DNA of 64,000 bases, taken from Candolleomyces eurysporus (Eukaryota > Basidiomycota > Agaricomycetes > Agaricales > Psathyrellaceae). The notes under the pieces were generated by a model. That model was not told the origin of the DNA, ran no database searches, and worked only from the letters and a program-made list of their open reading frames with translations. Of this stretch, positions 44,223-55,800 are shown one piece after another. The position numbers and the translations under genes are program-made. Position 1 is the first letter of the stretch. Each line of letters opens with the position of its first letter. The DNA lies in contig JANBPK010000784.1 of the NCBI GenBank assembly GCA_027579435.1, positions 1-64,000 on the forward strand. The letters run 5' to 3'.

Positions 44223-46143
44223 GTCTAGTACTGAGAATGCAGAGATGGTGGGTCCAGACGAGCGAAGCAGAGAGTAGTGGAAGTGTAGGTGGGATGGATT
44301 TTTTGTAGTGACGTCGGTCAATTAACAGCTTCCGAGCCAGATTGTATCTATCTCCATGAGCGCGCTGTTCCGTTCGGAGCCACGTGTGTCGAGGCATTGC
44401 GACCTTAATTACAATCTGCCAACGGCCACAGTTGGCAATCTTAGATCTCCATCCGTCTGTAGTCGTCCCCAAAATATGGTGATTCCTTAGAGGAAGGTGA
44501 GTCAAGCTTTATATCCAAGTATTATTAAGTCAGCTCAGCTTAGATTTGAACGTCTTCGCGTCGAATACACCGAGTTTGTGGCCTCGTAACATGGCCTGGA
44601 ACTGAGTAGCATTTGGGATACAAGGAGTGTATTGGCAAGCTACTATATGGATTGGATCAGGGGAAATCGGGATCCAGGGTATGTTGAAAATTTTCATCCT
44701 CGCGGCCCTATCTTACCCTGTGATGTCCTGTTTTTGTGGGACTGTGTTCCCGAATCTATGTCCTCGATTAGTGTTGACGTCTGGGCGGCTCTCTCTTGGA
44801 CCAGTCGTTCCAAGTTTGCCTTTGCTTTATTTTGTAAAGCTTGACCTCTCTTTTCGCTTTGGCCTCCAGCTGACAACAGATAGTCGTGTGCAACAGCAAA
44901 TCCCCAGTATATTCTATGGACATGGTAGTCTCTTAGAAAATAGAGTCTAGAACGGCACTGACCAGGTCTGCCTCATTTGTATGGAATTGCTAGCAGAGGT
45001 AGCAATTATGTTGGAACGGAACAAATTCTACCAGTGACGCACATCAATAGATTACGACCAAGGTCTGAATTGCGAGAGATACCGAGAGCGACATCTCAAT
45101 CATTTTTGATACTCAATAATTTTTCATATCAATAACCCACGCGATGTTCGTAGCGATTTAATGCTGTAGAACTTTGGTAGAACCAGGTAAAACCAGTGTC
45201 GGGCACTGAATCGTGTTTTCGGACTCAATATTCGGTAGTAGCGAACTCAGATAGACCCATAAACTACAAGACCTACAACTGAATGAGGTGCTACAAATAC
45301 AACCTTTTCTGACTACCTCAGCGACATCTTGGACTCGCATATTATTCTAGATGGCCTTGGGGTTCGAGACAGAATATGACTTAATCAAGCCTTGTCATTG
45401 CTTTCAAGAGGTTGTGGGAGGCCAATTGCCCGTTCCATGCCCCGGCGGGTGGTTAAATAACTGCTACCAATTGCGTCGCTTACATGACTTGACCACGAAA
45501 GTTAGCATTCCCATCGTTCTAAGTAGGCATGGCACAGCGAGTACAAGAAGTTCCATTGAAGCAGTATGTAGTTGCTAGTTTTATGTCATCATGGAGATGG
45601 AGTGGTCGACGCCCCTCCTCCCAATTTGGGCCCTAAAGCCTCTCAAGCCCGTAAAACCCTCCTTCGTCTGGCGCTTTCGGGAACGATTGTGACATCCCTT
45701 AATCAGGAGATGACAAAACAGCGATACTGCGCAGCACACATAGGCCTATTTTAGTCTCGGTACTTGGCTTTGTCTACTTTCCGGATGGGAAATTCCTGGC
45801 TCCCGAAACTTCCCCCTCGAAGTCTGATCTATCCATAAAATATTATATATATTTTTATTTTATTTAATGTGTCTGAGTTCCCTATACCCTAATTTTCACG
45901 TTGAAGGGCCAGGGAATACTGCAAAGCATGCGATTCAATGCCGCCCAAACCGGACGAAAGCGGATCCGCTTCGTCTCCCTCAGTACGCTTTCCCACAGAA
46001 TGTATAGGCCTTAACACATCCGTGATGAGTATGACTAGGTATGACTGGGTATCGCATTGCTATGTACATCTTTTCGGCGGTGTCAAATCGCGAATTTTCA
46101 CCCCACGTACAAAACTGTGACGCAAGCCGAGTGACTGACCGCC
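44223..46143. other. Intergenic region, no supported gene
   Basis: The left end is the promoter side of family copy 6. A strongly AT-rich patch lies at 45838-45870. Short open frames at 44627-44950 and 45351-45754 have no recognisable motif. Nothing else can be named. Confidence 0.4.
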
Positions 46144-46690
46144 TTGGGAACCTTGATCCGTCGTAGCAACGCTCACCTGCAACTTCCTCCGATCCAACAC
46201 ATCAATGGGTTTTTTCCCCTGACTTGGCCTGTGAGTGCTTCGACCAGCGGTATATTAATTTTGACTATTCGGTCGTTTCCGTCCTGGCGGAGGACGGGAT
46301 TAGGTTTCTCTTCAACAGGACGATATCTTGGGGTTCGCCATACGACGTCTCGTTCCCGGAGCTCGGGAACCGGATCTTCATCCCGCTCTCCCATCTGGCT
46401 TGGATCTGGGTTTCCAACAGCTTCTCCTCCGTCGTCCCGTTCAACAGTTTTCGGCCCAAGCTTCGTTGCCCCGTACAATTCGCGTAGTGAGAGTTTGGTG
46501 ATTTCGGTGAGTTTTTGGAGGGAGTGGTNCCCGTCGTGCGCCTCCTGCGGAGCGGTCGTTGGAGTGACCTTGACATGGCGGTGGACGGAGCATGCCGCCT
46601 GTTATACCACTGAAGGGGGGAAAGCAGGGCATGCCATCGTCTTGGTCGACGAAGACCTGCCTCCTGGACGTGGGCGCCTTCTAGCCCCAC
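46144..46690 (-). pseudogene. DnaJ/Hsp40 pseudogene, G/F region and C-terminal domain
   Basis: The reverse strand reads, across frames, 'FSGITGGMLRPPPCQGHSND', 'EITKLSLRELYGATKLG', 'GRKLLNGTTEEKLLETQIQ', 'WESGMKIRFPSSGNE', 'GEPQDIV', 'RQDGNDRIVKINIPLVEALT'. This is the order of the type II DnaJ C-terminal peptide-binding domain (CTD-I to CTD-II). Frame changes break it. The 'FSGGM.PPPRQ' part also occurs at the end of the N-terminal remnant at 30540, so both derive from one gene. The upstream side is fused to the NACHT remnant. Confidence 0.65.
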
Positions 46691-47285
46691 GCTGAGATGG
46701 TATGCTTTCAGAAGGGGGAGGAAATTACGACCATTGATATCTGTGGTTTCATATACTTCTTTCACTTTGGATAGAAGGTTTGCATAAAGCAGATCGAGGG
46801 GAGCAAAGGGGTCGGTTCTTTGGTTGTTTCCTGACGTTGGCGTCCGCTTGAGAATAGCGTCGAGCATATTCACTGGGGAGCTGCGACGCTCCGATACAAA
46901 TCGAATGACCGTCGCAGCATAGATAAATTGTCCTGATGCGGTTTGGACCAGTACCTTCACGTCCTCTTGGGTGGGCCACAATGTGTGCTAAGCTCGGGGG
47001 TCATCGTTTCAACTGCCAATATCCCGAAGCCTTCTCCATAGAAGGCGGCGAATATCAGCGGTTGTGTCGTAATTGTCACTGGGCTGGATATGATAGGCCA
47101 TATCAAATCATATAGGAACGGCACCAGGTCTTATGGAGGCAGCTGCGAGTGCCGTGAGGATGGCCCATCCTGACCTGCTCGTAATGAAGAGGCGAAAAGG
47201 CAGGTCACTATCGAGAAAGCCCTTTTTGATAGCGGCGAGTAGGAGTTCTGCTTGATGGTCTTCAGTCTGCGAGACGTTTTTCCCA
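46691..47285 (-). pseudogene. NACHT NTPase remnant
   Basis: The reverse strand reads 'LPFRLFITSRSGWAILTALA', a stop, 'MAYHIQPSDNYDTTADIRRL' with 'LWRRL', two stops, then 'WPTQEDVKVLVQTASGQFI' and 'YAATVIRFVSERRSSPVNML', continuing to 'NGRNFLPLLKAYH'. It matches the middle of the two intact-looking NACHT genes (for example 'FRIFIASRPEWAI', 'ASGQFIYAATVIKFVS'). The Walker A/B half and the C-terminus are missing. It lies head to head with NACHT gene 1. Confidence 0.8.
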
Positions 47286-49640
47286 CACTGGGCGCTTATA
47301 TGTTGTCAGGCCAGGATCGAAAGGAATTCACAGCTCTCTCTCAATCCACCATCGTCTCGACAGTGACAGCCAGCCAGCATGGCTTCCAAAGCTAAACGGT
47401 CGTCAAAGCCTCAATCTCAAGTCAAATTGCCCAAGAAACTCGATATCGGCCAGAATGTCGACCGTACTCAAAACGATATAGGCGCAGTAAACGTTACAAC
47501 GACCGCACCTACAGAACTGTTTTCGAACGCAAGCAAATTCGTGGTGCACAACCTGCATGTTGATGCATCTCAGTCGTATTATCAGCACGAGTTTCCGTCT
47601 ACATCGAAGGGCCCGGGTGCCTCTAGTGAGTTCGAACCCTCCGCTGAGGACGACAATATCTGACAGGTTGATCATCACAATAGGCTCCCACATCGACTCA
47701 GAGGCTGGATGGAAGCTGCTGTTAAATGCAGCGCCCCGAACGCCCTCTACAACTCCGCAGACCGTTTCGACCCTCCGAAATGCGACGAAGACACGCGCGT
47801 CGAAGTGATCCAAGAAGTCATGGACTGGATGCACGATCGCGAGTCCCCTCAACGCTTGCTGTGCATGACGGGCGCTGCAGGCTCGGGAAAGTCAGCATTG
47901 CAGCAAACCATCTCTGAACGCTGCTCGAAGGAGGGCATACTGGGATCCACGTTCTTCCTCTCCTCCACAGACCCTACTCGGAACACCGCTTCAGCCTTAA
48001 TCGCAACAATGGCATATCAGCTTGGCTCGGATAACGTCGAGTTGAGGCGGGAGATGGGTACAGTGGTGGCCAAGGATCCGCTCATCTTCTCGAAGTCGAT
48101 GAAGACCCAGATGGAAAAGCTCATCGTGGCTCCGTTCGGCTATCTCCAGGGCAACAGCGAGGAATCGGAGTTGTCCGCTCTCCCATACGCCATATTGATC
48201 GATGGACTGGACGAGTGCACCGATGAAGAGCGACAGGCAGAAGTGTTGTCTACCATCAATGAATGCCTCCTCAAGAACAAGAACATGCCTTTCCGGATAT
48301 TTATCGCCAGTAGGCCAGAGTGGGCTATCCGCAGCGCTTTGAAAGAAGACGGTTACCTTCACCAAGTCGCCTATCATATTCCACTGAGCGACAAGTACGA
48401 TGCATTTTCCGACATCCAACGCGTGTTGTGGAGGCGGCTTCGGGAGATCGGGAGGAAAAGCTCCGATCCACGAGCACGGTCTCCTTCGTGGCCCTCGAAA
48501 CAAGATATCGCGGTCTTGTGCAGGGCTGCGTCGGGCCAGTTCATCTACGCCGCAACAGTTATCAAATTCGTTTCGGATAAACGAAGTTCACCCGTGGATA
48601 GGCTTCAAATCGTGTTGAGCTGGACGCCCGACACGAACCAACGCATGAAACCATTTACTTCACTTGACCACCTGTACACCAACATTCTACTTCGTGCAAA
48701 GGAAGAATACGAAGCATCGAACACGGATGGTCATGATTTCCTTCTGCTCTTTAGGGTGCATCAGTTGATGAAGAGAGCGCACTGGAAGTGGATGTTCAGC
48801 GCCACCGCTCTGTCCTGGCTCTTGAAGTTGGAAGAAACTGACCATGAGCAGCTATTCTGGGATTTGCGTTCCCTTGTCGCCATTGTGCCTACGACTTGGG
48901 TTTCTGCGTCAGTACGCGACTGTCATCTTCGGATTTATCACAAATCCCTTTCAGAATTTCTCGACGATGAAAGCCGTGCAAAGGTCCTCTTTGTACCAGA
49001 AAAGCGTGCGGAGCTTCACGTTGCTCAGCTTTGTCTGAGGCATATAGACGAAAGTATGTTTTGCGGCAATCTCTAGTGGTGCTTTCTTTTAATCTGATTT
49101 GCGTACCTGTTTGCAGACATGGGACGCCCAAAGATTCCCGATAGATATTCGAGGATTGACAAAACCTTTATGGTCTGTTTTATATTGGGAGGACATCAGT
49201 GCACCCCCCACCCAATATTTTCTCAAGATGGGATGGCACCACTGGATCGACTAAAGACAGTGGATAAATGGATAGACTCCATTTCCGAACCCTATTGGAC
49301 TCTTGCCAACTTAGTCCGGAAACGTTGGGTAAAGGTTGTAGCCGAACACATTGGGACGTTGAGGGTGAACGCGCCACTTTCATTTTCGTGCTGAAGAGTG
49401 GCTAATAATAAGCATCGCAATTTTCAGGCCAGCAGCGACGAAACTGAAGAACTTGCGGTTATACAAGGATATCATAGGAAATGGTCGAAGCCAATCAAAC
49501 CCACAGTCATTCATAGACGGGGCGTGGCGGAGGGAGGAAATCAGGGATGTTGACGTTGTGGTGGAGAGCTTGAAGATGGTTTTTGCCCTAGAAAAGGACT
49601 TGGTTGTAAACCAAAACACGAGTTGCTCCAGATAAGAATG
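47285..49640 (+). repeat. Tandem NACHT duplication, unit 1
   Basis: Collinear with 49925-52290, from TTTCCCACACTGGGCGCTTAT upstream of the start codon through the last exon (CGGTTATACAAGGATATCA). Coding DNA is far more similar than flanks. Confidence 0.85.
47379..49635 (+). CDS. NACHT-domain NTPase (NLR-type), copy 1, with an apparent 1-nt deletion
   Basis: Exons 47379-47625, 47684-49053, 49117-49387 and 49428-49635 with GT-AG introns. The leader exon (MASKAKRSSKPQSQ) contains 'LFSNASKFVVHNLHVDA', the N-terminal segment typical of agaricomycete NLRs. Exon 2 holds Walker A 'MTGAAGSGKSALQQ', Walker B 'YAILIDGLDEC', the 'RIFIASRPEWAIRSAL' motif and 'AASGQFIYAATVIKFVS'. Relative to copy 2, one base is missing near 47730, so the leader frame runs to a stop at 47806-47808. 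The NTPase frame is open from an ATG at 47709. Either this is a draft error or the NTPase is made without the leader. NLRs of this kind detect non-self or damage in fungi. No repeat domain is visible at the C-terminus. Confidence 0.75.
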
Positions 49641-49924
49641 GGTAGTTCAATCAAGACTGATGGTTTAGCCGATTAGCTCTGTGAGTCAAGCCTCCACATC
49701 GTTCTGAGGTATAGGACGGCCGAATGATGTGACACAGCGGGAGTCAGAGTCGTAATGTCACGCCTGCTCAGACGTCAGACCTCCCTCCAAGCCTGATCAT
49801 GAGCAATAAGTTGAACTACGATTGATTCAATTTGGTGTTGTGATAGTCTTGACAGTGGTCGCAACCCATCTCGCGAAAAAAGCGAAACTGACAGAACCTA
49901 GGCAGATGACTGTAAACTGCGGGA

Positions 49925-52290
49925 TCAGTTTGGGACGCATTTCCCACACTGGGCGCTTATGTGTGATCAAGGAGGGATTCACAGCTTTCTTTTGGCCTGG
50001 CATCATCTCGACACTGGCGGTCAGCCAACATGAGTCCCAAAGCTAAACGGTCGTCCTCAAAGCCTCAGTACCGAGCCAAACTGCCCAAGAAACCTGATAT
50101 CGGCCAGATAGTCGACCGCACACCAAATGATATCGGCGCAATAAACGTCACAGCAACCGCACCTCCAGCACTGTTTTCGAACGCAAGCAAATTCGTGGTG
50201 CAAAATCTCCATGTTGATGCGTTTCAGCCGTACCATCAGCACGAGTTTTCGTCCACATCAAAGGGCCCAGGTGCCTCTGGTGAGTTAGAACCCTCCGCTG
50301 AGGACGACGATGACATCTGATAGGTGGATCACGACGATAGGCTCGCACATCGACTCAGAGGCTGGATGGAAGCTGCTCTTAGACGCAACCGCCTCGAACG
50401 CCCTCTACAACTCTGCAAACCGTTTCAACCCTCCGAAATGCGACGAAGACACGCGTGTCGAAGTGATCCAAGAAGTCATGGACTGGATGCACGATCGCGA
50501 GTCCCCTCAACGCTTGCTGTGCATGACGGGCGCTGCAGGCTCAGGAAAGTCAGCATTGCAGCAAACCATCTCTGAACGCTGCTCGGGGGAGGGCATACTG
50601 GGATCCACATTCTTTCTCTCCTCCACGGACCCTACTCGCAACACCGCTTCAGCCTTGGTTGCAACAATGGCGTATCAACTTGGCTTGGGCAATGTCGAGT
50701 TGCGGCGGGAGATGGGTACGGCGGTGGCCAAGGATTCACTCATCTTCTCGAAATCGCTGAAGACTCAGATGGAGACGCTCATCGTGGCTCCAGTCGAGTC
50801 CCTGCACCGAAACAGCGAGTTGTCCGCCCTCCCATACGCTATATTGATCGATGGGTTGGACGAGTGCACCGATGAAGAGCGACAGGCGGAGGTGTTGTCC
50901 ACCATCAACGAATGTCTCATCAAGAACAAGAATATGCCTTTCCGGATATTCATCGCCAGCAGGCCAGAGTGGGCCATCCGCAGCGCTTTGGAAGAGGACG
51001 GCTACCTTCACCAGGTCGCCTATCATATCCCACTGAGCGACAAGTACGACGCGTTTTTCGACATCGAGCGCGTACTGTGGAGGCGGCTTCAGGAGATCGG
51101 GAGGAAAAGCTCTGATTCACGAGCACGGTCCCCTTCGTGGCCCTCAAAACAAGATATCACAATCTTGTGCAGGGCGGCGTCAGGCCAGTTCATCTACGCG
51201 GCGACGGTCATTAAATTAGTTTCGGATAAGCGGAGTTCACCCGTGGATAGGCTTAAAATGATTTTGAACTGGACGCCCGACACGAACCAACGCACGAACC
51301 CCTTTGCTTCACTTGACCGCCTGTACACCAACATTCTACTTCGTGCAAAGGAAGAATACGAAGCATCGAGCACGGATGGTCACGATTTCCTCCTGCTCAT
51401 CAAGGTGTATAACTTGATGTACAGAGGGCACTGGAGATACTACTTGGGCGCCAAGGCTCTGGCCTGGCTCTTGAAGTTGGAAGAAAATGTCCATGAGAAG
51501 CTATTCTGGGATTTGCGGTCCCTTACCACCACTAGACGTGGAGCTTGGTTTTTGCCGTCATTATCCGACTCCGTCGTTCATTTTTATCACAAATCCTTTT
51601 CAGACTTTCTCGACGATGAAAGCCGTTCAAAGGACCTCTTTGTACCAGTAAAGCGCGCGGAGGCTCACATTGCTCAGTTTTGTCTGAGGCATATAGACGA
51701 GAGTATGTTTTTCAAAAATCCCTAGTTGTGCGTTCTTTCAATCTGATTCACATACCTATTTGCAGATACCGGAGACTTGGGGGTCAGCAATGGCGATTCG
51801 AGCACTAGGGATAGCGACTTCAGTTTAACGTTGAGGACGAGCAGAGCCTCTATGATCTGTTGTATATTGGCAGCATATGGGTCGTGGACCCCACATCCAA
51901 TATTTTTTCAAGGTGGGATGGCACCACTGGATCGACTAGAGACAGTGGATAGATGGATAAACTTCATTTGCGACTACGATCGGACTCTTGGCCTCTTTTT
52001 TTTTACGGGGTTGGGCACAGATTCTCGCCGAATACATTGGGACGCTGAAGGTAAATGCGCCAATTTCATTTTCACGGTGTAGAGCGGGTGATAATAGGCA
52101 TCGTAATTTCAGGCCAGCGGCGACGAAACGGGAGAACTCACGGTTATACAAGGATATCAGGAAAAATGGTCCAAGCTAACGCATGATTTGTAGATGATGT
52201 GTGGTGGCGGGAGGAAATCAATGTGGTGGAGAGCTTGATGATAAAATTTGTCCTAGAGAAGGATTTGCCTGTAAACCAGAATAGCGAGTA
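49925..52290 (+). repeat. Tandem NACHT duplication, unit 2
   Basis: Second unit of the pair, starting at TTTCCCACACTGGGCGCTTAT and ending before the carnitine acetyltransferase promoter region. Confidence 0.85.
50030..52179 (+). CDS. NACHT-domain NTPase (NLR-type), copy 2
   Basis: Exons 50030-50279, 50341-51702, 51766-about 52076 and about 52117-52179. The leader (MSPKAKRSSSKPQ..., 'LFSNASKFVVQNLHVDA') joins in frame to 'GSHIDSEAGWKLLLDATASN', then Walker A 'MTGAAGSGKSALQQ', Walker B 'YAILIDGLDEC' and 'RIFIASRPEWAIRSAL'. The N-terminal 560 or so residues are uninterrupted. In exon 3 a run of nine T at 51996-52004 shifts the frame relative to copy 1. After it, the copy-1-like sequence ('ILAEYIGTLKVNAPISFS', 'RLYKDI') continues in the next frame and ends at 52179, earlier than copy 1. 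Without the shift correction the protein ends at 52082. The predicted role is an intracellular sensor; effector partners are unknown. Confidence 0.8.
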
Positions 52291-52640
52291 GCTGAGTTTT
52301 GCAATCAAAGACGCATCGTTCGGCTAACCGTTGAAGCACGGCACCTGACAGAACTCTTTTCGTTCGCACCGCCAACCCCCAAAGGTCTTCCACGTCGTGG
52401 TGCATAGTCGGGCGGGGAGGAAGCATGGAGGATTATCACGTGTGATGGGGATGTCGTCATCGGGGAATGGCCGGGCCTGCTGGTTGCCGGCCAATAAAAT
52501 GGCGACCTTTAATTTGTTCGGCGTAAAAGCAGCCGCCGTCAATGTTCAGGCTAACCGTGAAACGCATCCCGGTCGTCGTAAGTCGCTTCCAGGTATAATA
52601 TCTCGACAAGACATAAAGCCTAGTCCAGCCCCGTGTCACC

Positions 52641-52829
52641 ATGGTTCGCAAATCCTCGACCACCGCCCCCCAGGATCCCCCTCCAGGCTATGCCATCGAC
52701 CCCAGCGCACCCCCCATGCTTCGGTACCAGGTNGTCTCTCCCCAACCTCCCCGTACCACCGCTCGAATCCACCTGTGCAAAGTACCTGGAGACCGTGAAG
52801 CCACTGTTGACCCCATCCGAGTACCAGTT
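52641..52829 (+). pseudogene. Truncated carnitine O-acetyltransferase, 5' end
   Basis: An ATG in a CACCATGG context opens MVRKSSTTAPQDPPPGYAID, followed by 'PSAPPMLRYQ', then 'SLPNLPVPPLESTCAKYLET' and 'VKPLLTPSEYQ'. The latter matches the conserved N-terminus of carnitine/choline acyltransferases ('LPxLPVPPLExT..+YL..V.PLLT'). The enzyme moves acetyl groups to carnitine in peroxisomes and mitochondria. The frame is continuous if the N at 52733 is an extra base. Similarity ends at 52829, where transposon sequence in the opposite orientation begins; no catalytic part follows in this window. The 300 bp upstream looks like its native promoter. Confidence 0.7.
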
Positions 52830-55800
52830 CTGATCTTCCTGCTCCGCATCTACTAATAAATGCTCATGTTCCTGGCCTGTGGGTACCGGGTCCTCCAGGC
52901 AGGGAGATTGAGGGATGGTGTCGGCTGGTGCCTCCGCTTGCAGGGTTGGACTGCTGCTGCTCGTTGAGGGGCCACATGGAGGTGGAGTGTGGGCTGGATT
53001 TGGACCTTTTTGAGGTGTTGGAGCCATTTTGACCTTTGGGGCATCTGAGTGGGCGTATTGATGCCCTATCCCAAGGCCCCATAAGTAGCGCATTGACATG
53101 TCTTGGTCTACAAAGCTGCTCATGCAAATCCAGCTCTGGAGTCAGTTCCGGAACAAACAATGGCGCCAGTAGGTACAGCTTACCGATTGGCATAATATTC
53201 ATTCCAATCAGCTTGATCCTTGGCTAATTTAGACGCCATTCTCGAGGAATCAACTTCGGAGTATTTTTGGCCAAGTGAAAACCGAGGGATGACGTGGCAC
53301 CCGCGTAGAACATCAGCGGGGTCCAGAAACCCCACTGCATCCCGCTTTGTAAGGGGAATCAACTCCAAGTGATCCAATGAATCGCTTGAAGAAGTGGAAT
53401 CCAGCGCCTGATACCGACGGACCCAGAGAAAATCAAACCGCCGCTTGCAAAGATCAAATGCCCCTCTGCCTCGATATAGAATGTTGAGGTGGTATATCCC
53501 CAGCACTCTAAAATAGACAAAATGGTGCGCCACGTCTGCTGATTCTTCTTCTTCTGGTTCCCGGAGGCACATAACATCTCGTCGCGATGTCCTGAGATTG
53601 ATAACATCAACGCCGCGACGAACATCATAGCTTGTGAAGTTAATGTGAAAGATACCATGCCCATATGTGCGGTCTGAATGGATGATTATCCTGTCCATGT
53701 CTGACTGCTTTGGTCCCATATCCATCTTGTTGGTTGGCAGGTTGATTGCATGGACAAGTGGCTGGAGAAGCGGAACATTGCGAACACTTTCAGCTGGAGC
53801 ACTGGGACTCTCTGCCTCTTGGAGCAGGTGTTGGTATATGCGTGGTAGGAGATGGGCTCTGAGCTTTGGCATAAAGTCCTGGCATTTGGCGTGAGTGAAT
53901 TGTAGTGGAACTCAACTTCTGAACACTTGGAGCTACCTTTGTTGCTGGGTCATCTCGCTTACTTCGTAGAAATTCAGGTAGGCAGATAGGCTGATTTTGA
54001 GACTTCCCGATGAAATACCGTGCTGAATGTTCACAATCCTGACTGAAGCCTTTGTCCGATGCAGGGTAGAGTTGCTTCCGAAGTGTTTGAACGTGCATCC
54101 GCCTCATTTGGATTCTTGATAGCTGTCTGCTAACATTCTTTTTGCTGGTATGTTTGTAGTCTGACTTGGGGCCTTGATGCAGCTGCTCCGGCTGGGTTCA
54201 GTCATTAGACAGGCGCGGGAGAAGCAATGCAAATCAAAAGCATACAGTCTGGGTTGAATATGAGTCAGTTGTGCCAAACATCCTGATACATGCAGCAACG
54301 TCTCCAAGAGAATGGAACTTATAGGTTTTGAGGTTGAAGGCCTTGTCTTTTCTACCGCTGGATATGCCTGGATCAGTGCCCTGCTCTATGGGCAAATTGT
54401 TGGTAAATACATTGTATAAAGCTCAGGGCGATTCATGACTCACCAGACTCAGGAGTTTCAGGAGCAGGCGCCCTTGAGACCTCCACTGCTGATACAGGGT
54501 TTGTATCAAGTTTGCGCCTCTTACTACCGTTTTTCTGGACCATGTTTGCTTTACGCCTCGNCCCCCCGTCTCTTCCTTGCCTGATACTCGCACGGAAGTT
54601 CTTTTGTCTTAATGGCAAGGCAGACATCCGTTTCAAAAAGTCGGAATTGACTCCCCAGCTCTGTGGTCAGTTTGTCCAGCAGACCAAGCGTATGGTCAGT
54701 ATGAAGACGGAGTTTTGCCAGCGAGTGCCATTTAGCAAAAACAAAAAGGAGTGACATGACTTGCCCATTGTGGGGCTCAGGTAGTAAGCCCTCAAAGGCA
54801 GGTATCGTGCACTGCATTGTAATTGAAAAAGGCTCAACATTGAATGGTATTTCAAATGTTCTTACCTGAAGCAAATCTTCAAAATCTCGAGCTGCTAACT
54901 GCTTCATTTTGCTTATGTTGCTTGTGAAGCGTCGGATTGTGTCTGCTCCAAATGTTGGCATACTACGATATCTATAGGGAAATCAGGGGCAAGTCACTGA
55001 GCTACCATAATGCGTACTCACCAGATATCGAGGGTATTGAGCAAACCTTTCTTTGTTGCCTCCAATAGACGAAGGAGCTGAATAAAAAGTGCTTTCCATA
55101 CTCCCAAATCAACCTCGTGCATTATATCAACAACGAGTATTGAGAAGACGTTGAAGGCAAGCTTTCCAAGCCAGGCCGAGAATGAGTTCTAGAATACACC
55201 TATTTCAGCCACAATAAAGCAGTGATATAGCGAGTCAAACTACATACGTCAATTGGAAGATATGAGCCACCTGAAAGAAGGTCTTCAACAGTGCTGTTGG
55301 TGACAGCAAGGTTGTTTGCATATATCAAGGCTCTTGCTGATTCAACAGCGTTTTGCCTGCCTTGATCATCAAGCCGAGCGGTTTGAGTCCGGACCAGCCA
55401 GTCTTCAGGCTCTCCCATTCTGGGTACGTGTTCCATCCGCACTTTGCAGCAGGGGCATGAATATTTACCAAGATTCTTGATGCTTGCTAGTATGATTCTG
55501 TTGGATAATTATTTGAGCATTCATGTGAAGCCGTCAAACAGAAAAGGCGTCACTTCTCTGGATAGTCTGCTGAGTATGTGAAAATGCGAGGATAGAAGCG
55601 GCGCCTCTGCCCGTCAAAGCATGTCACAACAATGCTGTGGCAATATGCCTCAAGAAACTCATTGTCTAACAGAACCTTCCACTGCTTGTGAAAGAGTTCT
55701 CGCTGGCAATGCGAGATTAGACTTGCAGCGACTGTAGGTCTGCCAGAGTATTGCGAAACAAAATCCTTGAAGTTGTCAGGCAACTAATTGCAATTGATCA

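Noticed and set aside
44627..44950. Hydrophobic plus-strand open frame of 107 residues
   Set aside because: No homology signal, no promoter or splice context; overlapping frames are equally open.
52641..52856. Plus-strand frame as a complete small protein
   Set aside because: It matches only the N-terminus of carnitine acetyltransferase; the continuation after 52830 is transposon sequence.
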